Positions 51,809-61,894 of a stretch of DNA of 64,000 nucleotides are shown here, piece after piece. The stretch's first letter is position 1; each line of letters begins with the position of its first letter. The notes beneath the pieces were generated by a model that made no database searches, was not told the DNA's origin, and saw only the letters and a list, made by a program, of their open reading frames with translations. The stretch spans positions 437,944 through 501,943 of the forward strand of contig NZ_MINL01000001.1 in assembly GCF_001882345.1 (NCBI RefSeq), given 5' to 3'. The position numbers were made by a program, and so were the translations under genes. The DNA comes from Halomonas sp. QHL1. Its GTDB lineage: Bacteria > Pseudomonadota > Gammaproteobacteria > Pseudomonadales > Halomonadaceae.

Positions 51809-53203
51809 ATGATCACTCACAATAAGGGAACAAGTCCTTGGTTGGTGCTCGGCCTCCCCGTTGCGCTGGGGCTGGCTTGGATCACCCAGGGTACAGGGGT
51901 GATCGAGAATGATCCTGAGCGCAATATCTCGATACCGGAAACGCTGACTATGCCGCTGCAGGTGCAGGCTGCCTACAACGACGATGAGGTTTTCTTTCGT
52001 TACCGCTGGCCTGCCGAGCGCCCTGGCATCCATCACGATGTACTGGTTCGAGAAGGCGACCAGTGGGTTCGCAAGGGCCGCGCCGTGCCTGGCTCAGAAC
52101 CCGATGGCCTCCACGAAGATCGTGTGACGATGCTCATGGATGATGGCAGCGTACCTCAGTTTGGCCGCTACGGGGGCTATCTTGCGGTGGGAGCCGGTGC
52201 CGCTGGCTTTACTGATGAGGCGCCTGAGGAGGTCACCAAATCCTTACCAGCAACCCGTATGGATCTGGGCGACTGGGCCAGTCGACAGGATCCTGCAGTG
52301 ATCAATGCTCAGCGGGAGGCGGGTTACTTTCTTGACCTATGGCATTGGCGCGCTCACCGCTCCAATCCCCTAGGGGTCTCCGACGACCAGTGGGTGGGCG
52401 AGTCGCGCAGTAGCGACGAGGGCCGTAGCCCCTACGACACCAACTGGGACGAGGATGCTGGCGAGCCGCTGTGGATGTTTTCGCCTGAGCTCACCGATAT
52501 GACGGCCATGCGCTGGGAGGACATCGAATCCGGTGCTCTCGACTTTGATAGCTATTATTACCTATCTGAGACTTTCGCCATCCCTTTCGATCCGGATCAT
52601 GATTGGCAAGAGGGTGACACTATTCCCTACCGATTGCTGCAAGCCCCATCGGACTCCCGGGGCGACATTCATGTTCACGGCGAAGGCCGCTGGGTGAATG
52701 GTTACTGGTACGTGACGCTGGTTCGTTCTCTGGACACCGGCAACCCGCTTGACGATAAGATATTACACGATCAAGGGCTCTATTCGGTGGCCTTTGCAGT
52801 GCACCGTAATGCAACAGGGGGACGCTGGCATCATGTCTCGCTCCCATACTCCCTGGGGCTTGGGCGCAACGATGCCGATCTAACTGCTACCTATTTCCAA
52901 GGCAACTCGCCTGACTGGGCGGAAGAATGGAAAGAAGTGACGCTCTTTTATCCGGGGCAAGTCAACTGGCCATTACTGGTCAGCGACGCACACGCTGGCG
53001 CCGAGGACATCGCCGAAGGCACTCCGGTGCGGGCACGCCACAGCGAGAAGCAGCTTGCCCTCTACGGGATAGAGATGGAATTCAATGACGCCATCACCTT
53101 ACGCTGGTTGATGACACTAATAGCAGGCCTGGTCGCCATGTTTGGCGTGACTCTCGCTCTGCTGCCCGCCTTCCGCTCGACTAGAAAAGGAGACCGCTCA
53201 TGA
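51809..53203 (+). CDS. Ethylbenzene-dehydrogenase-gamma-like haem protein
   Basis: 464 residues with an N-terminal uncleaved or cleaved signal segment (LVLGLPVALGLAWITQG) and one C-terminal helix (LMTLIAGLVAMFGVTLALLP). Between them is a domain of the EBDH gamma / cytochrome c-552 DMSO-reductase-like haem-binding family: strand-rich, with LDLWHWRAHRSNPLG and GDIHVHGEGRWVNGYWYVTL. In EBDH the gamma subunit binds haem b via Met and Lys. Overlaps the DUF2231-like gene by four bases (ATGA), so both should act together, probably in periplasmic electron transfer. No molybdoenzyme alpha or beta subunit is nearby. Confidence 0.75.
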   Translation: MITHNKGTSPWLVLGLPVALGLAWITQGTGVIENDPERNISIPETLTMPLQVQAAYNDDEVFFRYRWPAERPGIHHDVLVREGDQWVRKGRAVPGSEPDGLHEDRVTMLMDDGSVPQFGRYGGYLAVGAGAAGFTDEAPEEVTKSLPATRMDLGDWASRQDPAVINAQREAGYFLDLWHWRAHRSNPLGVSDDQWVGESRSSDEGRSPYDTNWDEDAGEPLWMFSPELTDMTAMRWEDIESGALDFDSYYYLSETFAIPFDPDHDWQEGDTIPYRLLQAPSDSRGDIHVHGEGRWVNGYWYVTLVRSLDTGNPLDDKILHDQGLYSVAFAVHRNATGGRWHHVSLPYSLGLGRNDADLTATYFQGNSPDWAEEWKEVTLFYPGQVNWPLLVSDAHAGAEDIAEGTPVRARHSEKQLALYGIEMEFNDAITLRWLMTLIAGLVAMFGVTLALLPAFRSTRKGDRS

Positions 53204-53766
53204 ACGGCACTCATGCCATGCTTGTTCATTTCCCTCTGGGCTTCTGGGCGCTCGCCACCCTGATGATTCTGGTAGGTGCCTTTGTCCCAGGTCGGATAGC
53301 GGAACTCAGCCGCGCCGCTCTGCTACCGGTACTCGTTCTCAGCTTGCTGGGAGCACTTGCTGCCATGGTCATCGGATTCATTGTCTGGCCGATGGCAGCC
53401 AATCTAGCTAGTCCACTGACGCGCAACCATATTCTGATGGCCTTTTGGTCACTGGGTATCTTCACAATGATCACTATACTGGTGTGGCGGGCAGGGGCCT
53501 CGGCCTTCGACGGCACACGCCGCTGGGCACTGGTTATCCTGGCCCTGATCGGCGGACTGTTCTTCGCCAGTACAGGCACTTTAGGTGGCCATCTTGCAGG
53601 CTCAACCACTCCCTTTTCACAGGTTCTCGGCCTGATGGGATGGGAGATCTACACTACATTTTACAGCCCGCTCTGGGCCATTGCCCTCATGGTGATCATC
53701 GGACTGCTCTGTGCGTTATGGGGCTTTCGAAACCGCCAATCCTCCAAAATCCGTGGGCAATACTAA
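53200..53766 (+). CDS. DUF2231-like membrane protein
   Basis: 188 residues, about five hydrophobic helices. Begins MNGTHAMLVHFPLGFWALAT; the HxxLVHFP start and the later NHILMAFWSLG and GGHLAGS histidines suit haem b ligation, as proposed for DUF2231 proteins. Coupled to the haem-binding gene upstream by a four-base overlap. Likely membrane electron-transfer partner of that protein (inference). Confidence 0.78.
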   Translation: MNGTHAMLVHFPLGFWALATLMILVGAFVPGRIAELSRAALLPVLVLSLLGALAAMVIGFIVWPMAANLASPLTRNHILMAFWSLGIFTMITILVWRAGASAFDGTRRWALVILALIGGLFFASTGTLGGHLAGSTTPFSQVLGLMGWEIYTTFYSPLWAIALMVIIGLLCALWGFRNRQSSKIRGQY

Positions 53767-53832
53767 AGCGTAGCCATTGACACCTTTTTAGCGTGTTTTA
53801 GATAGGCTCAAGGTACTAACAAGGAGTTAAAA

Positions 53833-54585
53833 TTACCCGCCCAGCATGCCCTGCGCGAAATACCCAGTGGCAAAAGCCAGCCCGGCTGCTGCAGTGCCCA
53901 TAAGCAATGTACGCAACCCTGAGCGCCAAGCCGGTAGGCCATATACAGCGCTTTTAAGCATCCCAATACCGAGGAACACGCCCCCCGCTAGACCAAGACT
54001 TGCAAGAAATTGTGAGGTGGCTCCAAGTCCAGGTAACGCATAGGGCAGTAGGGGCAAAGTACCCACCGTCAAGAAAGCAACGAAAGTAGCTAACGCTGCG
54101 CGGAGGGGGTTGAGCCCAACGACTGAAAGTCCATGTTCCTCTCGCAGCATTGTTTCCACCCACACATCTGGATTGCGGCAAAGCGTCTCAACAACCTGCT
54201 CAAGCAACTCCCCTTCAAATCCCTTCGCCTGAAACAGCTGCCGGATCTCTTCGCGCTCGCCTTCAGGCACCATATCAATATGCTGACGTTCGGTGCGTTC
54301 TGTGCTTTTGATTTGAGCCAATTGCGCTTGACCAGCCTCATAATTGCTCACTGCCATACTGAATCCATCAGCTAGCAGGTTAGCGAACCCCAGTACTAAC
54401 GCCACTTGCGGCGAGAAACCCGCGCCGAAAGCGCCAGATACGACTGCAAACGTGGTGACACAGCCGTCAATACCTCCAAGGACTGCATCTGGCAACGTCG
54501 ATGCTTTTACTGGAGTGGCCAGCCGGTTGTGGACAGCTTTAGGTAGGTGGTCATCCAGTAGACGCTCTCTATTTCGGATTGGCAT
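53833..54585 (-). CDS. VIT1/CCC1 family metal transporter
   Basis: 250 residues. N-terminal LPDAVLGGIDGCVTTFAVVS and GFANLLADGFSMAVSNYEAG, the conserved helix 1-2 of the family; a cytoplasmic metal-binding stretch rich in Glu (EREEIRQLFQAKGFEGELLE) and three C-terminal helices. Family members move iron or manganese out of the cytosol or into vesicles. Convergent with the DUF2231 gene. Expression control unknown. Confidence 0.87.
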   Translation of the reverse strand: MPIRNRERLLDDHLPKAVHNRLATPVKASTLPDAVLGGIDGCVTTFAVVSGAFGAGFSPQVALVLGFANLLADGFSMAVSNYEAGQAQLAQIKSTERTERQHIDMVPEGEREEIRQLFQAKGFEGELLEQVVETLCRNPDVWVETMLREEHGLSVVGLNPLRAALATFVAFLTVGTLPLLPYALPGLGATSQFLASLGLAGGVFLGIGMLKSAVYGLPAWRSGLRTLLMGTAAAGLAFATGYFAQGMLGG

Positions 54586-55025
54586 GATGGGGCCTCAACA
54601 AGTCTTTTAAGAATCTTCTTCAGAGTAAACTCAAATTTCTTACTTTGAGTTTTTGAGCTTAGCTTGCACCCTAGCTATTTAGGCTCATTATTATTAATTA
54701 GTTCTTTGGGTTAGATGGGGGTAAGAGGTTTGTAGCACATAGACTAGTGAAGAGATGAGTGCTTGAGGGTTTTAAACTACTGCAAATTGTTCTATATCAA
54801 TTTTTTTACAAATTAATACTTTTTTATCAATTTAGTCATCTTTCCAAAGAAGGCAGTTGCACTATAACTATAAAGAAATTGTTTGGTCAACAAGTACTGC
54901 TTGGATAGGGGCGATTTTTTAGATGTGACATTATTTGTTAATAAATAGTTGTTTATTAACAAAGTAGGAGTGTTTCGCATTAATTTATGAAAATATATCA
55001 TCCATAAAAAATAGGAGTTATAACC
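54586..55025. other. AT-rich intergenic region before the BON gene
   Basis: 440 bp, clearly lower GC than the flanking DNA. It contains a near-consensus Anr/FNR box TTGTTCTATATCAA at 54787-54800 (nine of ten positions), about 200-230 bp from either flanking gene. Several TTAATAA-like runs are present. No gene recognised. Confidence 0.45.
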
Positions 55026-55676
55026 ATGTCAAAATCAGATGAACAAATTCAAAAAGATGTACTTGCTGAGCTAAAATATGAACCTTCTGTTCGAGCTTCA
55101 GATATAGGTGTAGAGGTTAAGGATGGCATTGTAACGCTGGCAGGGCATGTCGATAGTTATGCTGAAAAGTGGCACGCGGAAGATGCCGCGCAGCGAGTAA
55201 GTGGTGTTAAAGGGATTGCTGTAGAAATTTACGTAAAACTACCGGGTGATTTTAAGCGCACCGATGCTGAGGTCGCTCGTGCGGTTAAAAACACATTGGA
55301 GTGGAATATATTTGTTCCCGATGATCCGGTGAAAGTGATGGTTGAGGATGGCTGGGTGACTCTAACCGGCACAGTCCCTTGGGAGTATCAACGTCGCCTA
55401 GCCGCTACTTCAATTCGTTACTTGGCAGGTGTTACAGGCGTCAGTAATCAAATAGTCATTAAGCCTAATCCTACGGCTGCTGCAGTTAAGTCTGAAATAG
55501 AAGATTCGCTTAAGAGAAGGGCCATTCAGGATGCTAACGCTATCAAAGTAGAAGTTCACGGTCATGAAGTGACTTTGAGTGGAAAAGTACATAGCTTTGC
55601 AGAAAAAAACTTAATACATCATGCTGTATGGAATTCGCCAGGCGTGTTAAAAATTATTGATAATATAATAGTTTAA
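55026..55676 (+). CDS. Triple BON-domain (OsmY-like) protein
   Basis: 216 residues, no signal peptide visible. Three BON domains: KYEPSVRASDIGVEVKDGIV with LAGHVDSYAEKWHAEDAAQR; NTLEWNIFVPDDPVKVMVED with VTLTGTVPWEYQRRLA; and a third with VEVHGHEVTLSGKVHSFAEK. BON proteins associate with phospholipids and are induced by osmotic or other stress. Start preceded by AGGAG. A terminator follows at 55710. Lacking a signal peptide, it is likely cytoplasmic, unlike E. coli OsmY. Confidence 0.9.
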   Translation: MSKSDEQIQKDVLAELKYEPSVRASDIGVEVKDGIVTLAGHVDSYAEKWHAEDAAQRVSGVKGIAVEIYVKLPGDFKRTDAEVARAVKNTLEWNIFVPDDPVKVMVEDGWVTLTGTVPWEYQRRLAATSIRYLAGVTGVSNQIVIKPNPTAAAVKSEIEDSLKRRAIQDANAIKVEVHGHEVTLSGKVHSFAEKNLIHHAVWNSPGVLKIIDNIIV

Positions 55677-55709
55677 AATAGTGTTACTAAGCTATAATTA
55701 TTTAAAATT

Positions 55710-55750
55710 AGTCATCGAATGGGGGTGATGGTTCGATGACTTTTCTTATT
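55710..55750 (+). terminator. Terminator after the BON gene
   Basis: AGTCATCGAA (55710-55719) pairs with TTCGATGACT (55732-55741), followed by a T-rich stretch (TTTCTTATTTTTT). Confidence 0.82.
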
Positions 55751-55831
55751 TTTTGCTAAAAGTATAGACTGACCGATTATTATTTAAATTTTAACTGGGC
55801 TTGTTTAGTATAGATGTCACCATGTATGTGA

Positions 55832-56290
55832 TTACATATCTTCTAACCTTTCTGCATCTCGCATCATCCGCATTACTTCGTGCTGTTCCAGTTTAAGGAG
55901 ATTACTAAGCATTTCTTCGATAGAAGGTGTTTCAGCACGTTCTGATAAATAGCGATATAGATCAATGATCTTCTCATGTATAGAAAGAAGCGAAATCATA
56001 ATCTCGACGGCATTCATATGCGAAAAATCGATACTGTCAACTTTTTCTTTTGCAAAAGAATATTTGTCAAAATACTCCGTGCACCAAGTGTTAAGAATTG
56101 CACTATGGGCGTCGCGCTCAGTTAATGCAACCACACGACCGAGCTCCCGCTCGTGTTGTGAAAGGTAATCCAGTAGCATTTTAAGTTTTTGATGTTGTAC
56201 ATCTAAGGAGGCATGTTGAAGCGCATTTTCTAAATTAGTATGTAGCCGTTGCGTTAGTTCGAGGATGTCTTTGATAGTTTCGATAGCCAT
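55832..56290 (-). CDS. Predicted four-helix-bundle protein, unknown function
   Basis: 152 residues, entirely helical by pattern, no signal peptide or membrane segment. Regularly placed His/Glu pairs (LSQHERELGRVV, SIHEKIIDLYRYLSE, LEQHEVMRMMRDAERLED) suggest a ferritin-like or haemerythrin-like metal bundle, but the canonical ExxH spacing is not complete. One cysteine. Neighbours are stress proteins (BON, Hsp20). Family not recognised with certainty. Confidence 0.65.
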   Translation of the reverse strand: MAIETIKDILELTQRLHTNLENALQHASLDVQHQKLKMLLDYLSQHERELGRVVALTERDAHSAILNTWCTEYFDKYSFAKEKVDSIDFSHMNAVEIMISLLSIHEKIIDLYRYLSERAETPSIEEMLSNLLKLEQHEVMRMMRDAERLEDM

Positions 56291-56846
56291 CGCTTTAAAT
56301 CACCCTTGGTGAATAATAATTATTTTTCCGGACTTGCTTTGTAATTACCGTTAATTATTTTTTGAATTCTTTTATGAGATTCTCGAATGTCTAGTTTTGA
56401 GCTAGAGGCACTATAGAGTTGCTAGTGTAATGCATATTCTTCGTTATAACATTTTAATTTTTTGAGTTATTTTATCGAATAATATAGTGTAAAAGTGTGG
56501 AGGGTTGTAATATTATTAATGATGTGACCGGGTAATTATATTTTATCAAAATATTCATACTAAAGTGCAGGTTTTGGCCGTTTTTATTTGATGACTTTTT
56601 CTAATTTAGAATAAATTATTTTAATGATTATTAAAAATTTTTTAAAATAAAAAATTAATTGCTCTGGATCATTTTTCCTACTCATTGTGCTTTTCTTTAC
56701 TTCAGAAAGGTTTTCAGGAAAAGGCTTTACGCTATAATTATACATACCGTGAGGCTATGTTTCGGTTAAAGCATATGCACCACGGTAATGCGGATTTTCA
56801 AACCATATTGCCACCTTACCCGTATACGAGGAAAAGGAGTGCTGCC
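56291..56846. other. Very AT-rich region before hsp20
   Basis: About 556 bp with long A/T runs, especially 56580-56660. An open frame continues upstream of the Hsp20 start to 56685 but it has no family similarity and no ribosome site. No sigma-32 promoter could be assigned with confidence. The composition suggests acquired DNA. Confidence 0.4.
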
Positions 56847-57350
56847 GTGAACAAATCTGCCTCTCAACCTGTAAAAGCTAGCGAGCAGTCTGCTTCAGTG
56901 CAGGAAAATCAATCATTGAAGCCTTTGGAAGAATTTGATCGTATGATTGAAGGATTCTTTGAGCGAAGTTGGTTGAAACCCTTCTTCAAAGATGAGCTGT
57001 TAAAGGAGCGTTTAGGCTTTTTCGGACAACCTACCCCCAAAATTGACATCATTGATCGTGATAAAGAAATCATCGTACGTGCAGAAATGCCGGGAGTAGA
57101 CCGAAAGGAGTTAGATATTGAAATCTCCGACCACTCTTTGCTGCTCAAAGGGCATCGCTCCGGCGAAACTAAGGAGGAAAAGGACAAATACTACCATTCG
57201 GAAATGTGGCATGGCTCATTCACCCGAACCATTGCCCTACCTGTTGATGTCGATACGAAACATGCTGATGCTACGTTTAAGGATGGCATATTGACTATCG
57301 TATTGCCAAAGGCGAAACAGGATCAGCGGCGCAAACTAGAGGTTAAGTAG
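56847..57350 (+). CDS. Hsp20/alpha-crystallin small heat-shock protein
   Basis: 167 residues from a GTG at 56847, chosen for AAAAGGAG seven bases before it. Alpha-crystallin domain: PKIDIIDRDKEIIVRAEMPG, the conserved A-x-x-x-G-V-L end here as ATFKDGILTIVLPK, then a basic tail. Holds unfolded proteins without ATP. The N-terminal arm is unusually polar (SASQPVKASEQSASVQENQS). A hairpin GGCGTCGG/CCGACGCC follows at 57357-57386. Part of the stress cluster. Confidence 0.92.
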   Translation: MNKSASQPVKASEQSASVQENQSLKPLEEFDRMIEGFFERSWLKPFFKDELLKERLGFFGQPTPKIDIIDRDKEIIVRAEMPGVDRKELDIEISDHSLLLKGHRSGETKEEKDKYYHSEMWHGSFTRTIALPVDVDTKHADATFKDGILTIVLPKAKQDQRRKLEVK

Positions 57351-57531
57351 AGACATGGCGTCGGTGAAGACAAGGGTGCCGACGCCAATTTGAAAATGAA
57401 TAGCATTAGCCAATGTCATTGCCATGGACGGCTATTCGATATTGATGGTTCTCCTGGAAAGTAGGCGACTAATGACCTGCTAAGGCTTAGCGCTAGATGA
57501 TACAAAGACTACCAGGGTTCAGGGAAAACGC

Positions 57532-58518
57532 ATGAAGGTCATGGTGCTTGAAAACCGAGATGGTCCATTGCAAGAGCGGCAACGGCCTATTCCTATGCCT
57601 GGGCCGGGGCAAGTATTGCTTAAGGTTGAAGCCTGCGCTGTATGTCGCATTGACCTGCATTTACTTGATGGTGAACTACCGGAAACTCGTTACCCCATTG
57701 TTCCAGGACATGAAATCATTGGTCGCGTGGTTGATTGTGGCCCTGGCGTTACATTAATGCATGGAATGCGTCTGGGCGTGCCATGGTTGGGATATAGCTG
57801 TGGCGTATGTAGATATTGCTTAGAGGGGCAGGAAAACCTATGTGATCAGGCTCGTTTTACGGGTTATCAGATAGATGGTGGTTTTGCAGAGTATACTTTA
57901 GCGGATCATCGTTTTTGCTTTTCTATTAGTCCCACCTATAGCGCAGCGCACGCAGCACCTCTTATGTGTGCAGGTTTAATTGGTTATCGCTCATTGCGTA
58001 TGTGTGGCGATAATCTGCACCGACTGGGTATCTACGGCTTTGGCGCTGCCGCTCATATAGTTGCTCAAGTGGCACTGGGGCAGGGTGCCGAGCTGTACGC
58101 TTTTACTCGTCCGGGAGACGAACAAGCCCAGCAGTTTGCGCGTCAACTAGGGGCAACGTGGGCAGGAAGCTCCAATCAGCTTCCTGATGTGTCGTTGGAT
58201 GCAGCCATTATCTTTGCTCCCGCCGGTGAACTTGTACCCGCTGCACTACGTTCAGTGTGTAAAGGCGGCGTGGTGGTCTGCGGCGGCATTCATATGAGCG
58301 ATATCCCTTCTTTTCCTTATTCGTTGCTCTGGGGCGAGCGCCAACTGCGCACGGTTGCCAACCTTACCCGTAAGGACGGCAAGGAATTTTTGGAGCTAGT
58401 TTCCAAGATGGCAGTTAGCACCAAGGTGAAGTGCTATCCACTTAGTGCCGCTAATGAAGCACTCATGCATCTTCGTGAAGGTAAGCTGACGGGGGCTGCT
58501 GTATTAGTTATGTCTTAA
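57532..58518 (+). CDS. Zinc-dependent alcohol dehydrogenase
   Basis: 328 residues, MDR superfamily. Catalytic zinc ligands Cys in CAVCRIDLHLLDGEL and GHE in VPGHEIIGRV; structural zinc cysteines in SCGVCRYCLEGQENLCDQA; nucleotide site YGFGAAAHIVAQVA. The C-A-V-C-R-x-D motif and GFAEYTLADHRFCF are typical of the AdhP-like group found in stress or anaerobic clusters. Uses NAD(P) for aldehyde/alcohol interconversion. The coenzyme loop reads GFGAAA rather than GxGxxG. Confidence 0.88.
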   Translation: MKVMVLENRDGPLQERQRPIPMPGPGQVLLKVEACAVCRIDLHLLDGELPETRYPIVPGHEIIGRVVDCGPGVTLMHGMRLGVPWLGYSCGVCRYCLEGQENLCDQARFTGYQIDGGFAEYTLADHRFCFSISPTYSAAHAAPLMCAGLIGYRSLRMCGDNLHRLGIYGFGAAAHIVAQVALGQGAELYAFTRPGDEQAQQFARQLGATWAGSSNQLPDVSLDAAIIFAPAGELVPAALRSVCKGGVVVCGGIHMSDIPSFPYSLLWGERQLRTVANLTRKDGKEFLELVSKMAVSTKVKCYPLSAANEALMHLREGKLTGAAVLVMS

Positions 58519-58631
58519 AAAAATAACTGTAAAGGAATTACACTTTTCTAGAACCCACTCCCTAGAGCGATCATGGTGAAACAGCGAACAGATTGGGTGT
58601 TCTGAAGCCGGAAGATGATCGGAGATGTTTG

Positions 58632-59096
58632 ATGTCGATTCGAAACCTAAATGCACCGTTTACTCCTACCACGATTGCTTTGATCGGTGCCAGCAATCGA
58701 CCTGGCTCAATCCTGGCGCGCAATCTCCTTGAAGGTGACCTGCTGGCTATCCTTACCAAAGGCGTGGTCGCATGCTAACCCGTCGATATGCTCGGCGATG
58801 CCCCCGGCCAACGTTACGCAGACACACTTGGCGTATTACTTGATGAGCGCGAAGCGGATGCAATTTTAGTCTTGAATTGTCCCACTGCGGTTGCCGATAG
58901 TATGAAGGGAACTGGGCTTGGCTACTGTCTCATGCAGCAGATACTCGACTATGCCCGTGATAACGGCATTCATCAGGTGTTCGCGGATATATTGCGAGAA
59001 AATCAGGCGATGCGAAAAATGGCGAAGGAGTTTGGCTTCGTTACACAACCAGCCAATGACGAAGTGGACACCGTGACGGTAATACTCAACCTGTAA
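58632..59096 (+). pseudogene. Internally deleted protein lysine acetyltransferase (Pat-like)
   Basis: Three pieces of one protein are joined by deletions. Bases 58632-58778 carry the CoA-binding start (RNLNAPFTPTTIALIGASNR, RPGSILARNLLEGD) ending in a premature stop. From 58788 another frame has a short piece of the middle acyl-CoA-synthetase-like domain (LGDAPGQRYADTL, DAILVLNCPTAVADS), then joins directly the end of the GNAT domain (GLGYCLMQQILDYARDNGIH, LRENQAMRKMAKEFGFVTQP). The intact fused enzyme is about 800-900 residues; here fewer than 160 remain. Lies between the ADH and P-type ATPase genes, as in related stress clusters. Confidence 0.8.
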
Positions 59097-59142
59097 CGGT
59101 AATGTGTTGTTACCCTCTTATTCCGATTGCCAAGGAGCAGGT

Positions 59143-61878
59143 ATGGAGTCATCCACTGCCGATATCGGTTTCTCATCAGATAGCCCTCCCGAGGGCGTCC
59201 ATGCTTGGCATAGCGATGAGGTCATTGCGGCTCTGGAGACGTCACTATCGGGGCTAACGGCAGACGAAGCAAATAAGCGTCTAGCTAGTTACGGGCGTAA
59301 CCAGTTACCGGCAGTGGTTGGCCGCCACCCGCTGTCTCGCTTTTTCGCTCATTTTCACAACGCATTGATCTATTTTCTTTTGGCGGCGGCCCTGGCTGCG
59401 TCGTTATTGGGGCACTTTGTTGATGCGACGGTCATTGTTGCGGTGGTGTTAGTCAATGCCGTGGTTGGTTTTGTTCAGGAAGGTAAGGCGGAAAAGGCAC
59501 TTGATGCTATTCGCAGCCTAATAGCGCCCCATGCACAGCTTTTAAGAGATGGACGGCGTGTCAAAGTGCCTGTCGAGGAAATCGTTCTCGGCGACATCGT
59601 ATCGCTGGAGGCGGGGGATAGAGTGCCTGCTGATCTTCGGCTTATCCGTACCAGCTCATTGCGCATTGAGGAGGCCATCCTAACCGGTGAATCGATGGCT
59701 GCTGAAAAGCAGGCGTTGCCAGTGCCGATAGAGGCAACGCTCGGTGATCGCCACTCAATGGCGTACTCGGGGACGTTGGTAGCCACTGGGCAGGCGACAG
59801 GGGTGGTGGTGGCCACCGGCAGCGATACCGAAATCGGACGAATTAGTACCTTGCTGCGCGAAGTTCAACCATTGACCACGCCACTTCTGCAGCAGATCAA
59901 TCGCTTTGGAACGCAGTTTACCTGGATCACGTTAGGTATAGCGGCCTTACTGTTCGCTTTTGCAGTGTTAGTACGCGGCTATATCTGGACAGAGGCGCTA
60001 GTTGCCGTGGTGGCGTTAGCGGTAGGGGCCATTCCTGAAGGGTTGCCGGCGGTTATCACTATCACGCTGGCCATCGGGGTGCAGCGGATGGCGCGGCGTA
60101 ACGCCGCAATCCGGCAGTTGCCCGCGGTGGAAACGTTGGGGGCTACCTCGGTCATCTGTTCCGACAAAACCGGTACGCTGACGCGCAACGAAATGACCGT
60201 GCGAAGGCTGGAAATCCCTAGCGGCCGAGTCAAGGTGACCGGATCTGGCTATGTACCGGAAGGGCGGCTGGAAATAGAGCCAGCCGGTAATGCACCAGAT
60301 GATAAGCAACTAATGGAAAGCGATAGTCTGATTCTGACAGGACTGCTGTGTAACGATGCCCAATTGCATCAAGCAGATGGAGATTGGCATGTTATCGGTG
60401 ATCCGATGGAAGGTGCGCTGGTGGCGTTGGCCATCAAAGCTGGCTTGAATCCGGAGCGCAAACGGCATGAGTGGCCACGCCTTGATGAGATCCCGTTCGA
60501 TGCCCAGCATCGATTGATGGTCACGCTCAACTTCAATGTGAGTGGTGGGTATCAGATTTTCGTCAAGGGCGCACCTGACGAACTGCTGCTTTTATGCTCC
60601 ACCCAGGCTTATGGCGATGCAACTGTGCCTTTGGATCGAGAGGCTTGGACGGCTCGGATTACGGCGGCCGCCGCTCAGGGTGAACGCGTGCTTGGCTTCG
60701 CCGTCAAGTCAGCACAGCCGGACGCGAATCAAGTGGATTTCGCTGATCTCAAGGACGGGTTGGTTTTCGTTGGCCTAGTTGGGTTCATTGATCCGCCTAG
60801 GGAGGAGGCCATGGCTGCTATTGAGGAGTGCCACTCCGCCGGTATCGAAGTGAAGATGATTACCGGCGACCATGCGGAAACGGCAGCGGCTATTGCCCGC
60901 CAATTGGGGCTTGGTGAAAATCCGAGTGTACTCACCGGGCATGAGCTTGACGACATTACCGATAGTGACCTGCCTAGCATGGTTGCTGAGACCAGTGTTT
61001 TTGCCCGAACCAATCCGGAACACAAGCTGCGCATTGTTCGAGCGCTGCAATCGACAGGCGCCATCGTGGCGATGACTGGAGATGGCGTTAATGACGCGCC
61101 GTCGTTGAAGCAAGCGAATGTCGGGGTTGGCATGGGGCACAAGGGTACCGATGCAGCGAAAGAAGCGTCGCAGATGGTTCTGCTAGACGACAATTTCGCC
61201 TCTATCGTGGCGGCCGTTCATGAAGGCCGAGTGGTCTATGACAATATCCGCAAAGTGGTGGCCTGGACGCTGCCAACAAATGGTGGCGAGGTATTGGCCG
61301 TCATTACCGCAATTCTTTTCAATTTCGCCATGCCTATGTCAGCCGTTCAGATTTTATGGGTCAATCTTGTCACGGCGGGTACGCTCGGTCTGGCTCTGGC
61401 GTTTGAACCAGCCGAGCCCAACGTAATGCATCGCCGACCCCGGCCTGCTAAGCAAGGATTGCTGACCTCTTTTCTAATCTGGCGCGTTTTGTTGGTGTCA
61501 TTTTTATTTTTAGCAGCGGCGCTGGGTATTTTCTTTTACTCGCTTAGTCGAGGCGATGAGCTTGCACTAGCCCGCACTCTGGTGGTCAATGTCATCGTGG
61601 TACTAGAGGTTTTTTATCTATTTAACGTGCGTTACCTAAACATGAGTTCATTTAACTTGCGTGGCGTGCTGGGGACCCCCGCTGTGTTGATAGCAGTCAC
61701 TGTGGTCTTGATTGCTCAACTGGCATTCACTTATCTGCCGGTCATGCATAGCCTGTTCGATACTCGACCGCTAGATTTTATGGATGGTTTATTAGTGATC
61801 AGCATGGGGGTCGCCATGATGTTTGTGCTGGAGGCCGAGAAATACCTAGTGCGAAGGGGCGGTTGGTTCGACCATTGA
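59143..61878 (+). CDS. P-type cation-transporting ATPase (P2, calcium-pump type)
   Basis: 911 residues from ATG 59143 (AAGGAG five bases upstream). N-terminal cation ATPase domain ([20 protein letters not shown]), actuator motif LTGESMA, membrane ion site [20 protein letters not shown], phosphorylation site [19 protein letters not shown], hinge [18 protein letters not shown], and the C-terminal six-helix block. PEGLP and the general plan place it with P-type II (Ca2+ or Na+/K+-like) pumps rather than heavy-metal or Kdp types. Ion specificity is not certain from the sequence; Ca2+ or Mn2+ likely. Confidence 0.88.
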   Translation: MESSTADIGFSSDSPPEGVHAWHSDEVIAALETSLSGLTADEANKRLASYGRNQLPAVVGRHPLSRFFAHFHNALIYFLLAAALAASLLGHFVDATVIVAVVLVNAVVGFVQEGKAEKALDAIRSLIAPHAQLLRDGRRVKVPVEEIVLGDIVSLEAGDRVPADLRLIRTSSLRIEEAILTGESMAAEKQALPVPIEATLGDRHSMAYSGTLVATGQATGVVVATGSDTEIGRISTLLREVQPLTTPLLQQINRFGTQFTWITLGIAALLFAFAVLVRGYIWTEALVAVVALAVGAIPEGLPAVITITLAIGVQRMARRNAAIRQLPAVETLGATSVICSDKTGTLTRNEMTVRRLEIPSGRVKVTGSGYVPEGRLEIEPAGNAPDDKQLMESDSLILTGLLCNDAQLHQADGDWHVIGDPMEGALVALAIKAGLNPERKRHEWPRLDEIPFDAQHRLMVTLNFNVSGGYQIFVKGAPDELLLLCSTQAYGDATVPLDREAWTARITAAAAQGERVLGFAVKSAQPDANQVDFADLKDGLVFVGLVGFIDPPREEAMAAIEECHSAGIEVKMITGDHAETAAAIARQLGLGENPSVLTGHELDDITDSDLPSMVAETSVFARTNPEHKLRIVRALQSTGAIVAMTGDGVNDAPSLKQANVGVGMGHKGTDAAKEASQMVLLDDNFASIVAAVHEGRVVYDNIRKVVAWTLPTNGGEVLAVITAILFNFAMPMSAVQILWVNLVTAGTLGLALAFEPAEPNVMHRRPRPAKQGLLTSFLIWRVLLVSFLFLAAALGIFFYSLSRGDELALARTLVVNVIVVLEVFYLFNVRYLNMSSFNLRGVLGTPAVLIAVTVVLIAQLAFTYLPVMHSLFDTRPLDFMDGLLVISMGVAMMFVLEAEKYLVRRGGWFDH

Positions 61879-61894
61879 ATAGGGAGAGGATAGT

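Noticed and set aside
56685..56846. 54-residue N-terminal extension of Hsp20
   Set aside because: No ribosome site and no family similarity; the GTG at 56847 has AAAAGGAG at the right distance.
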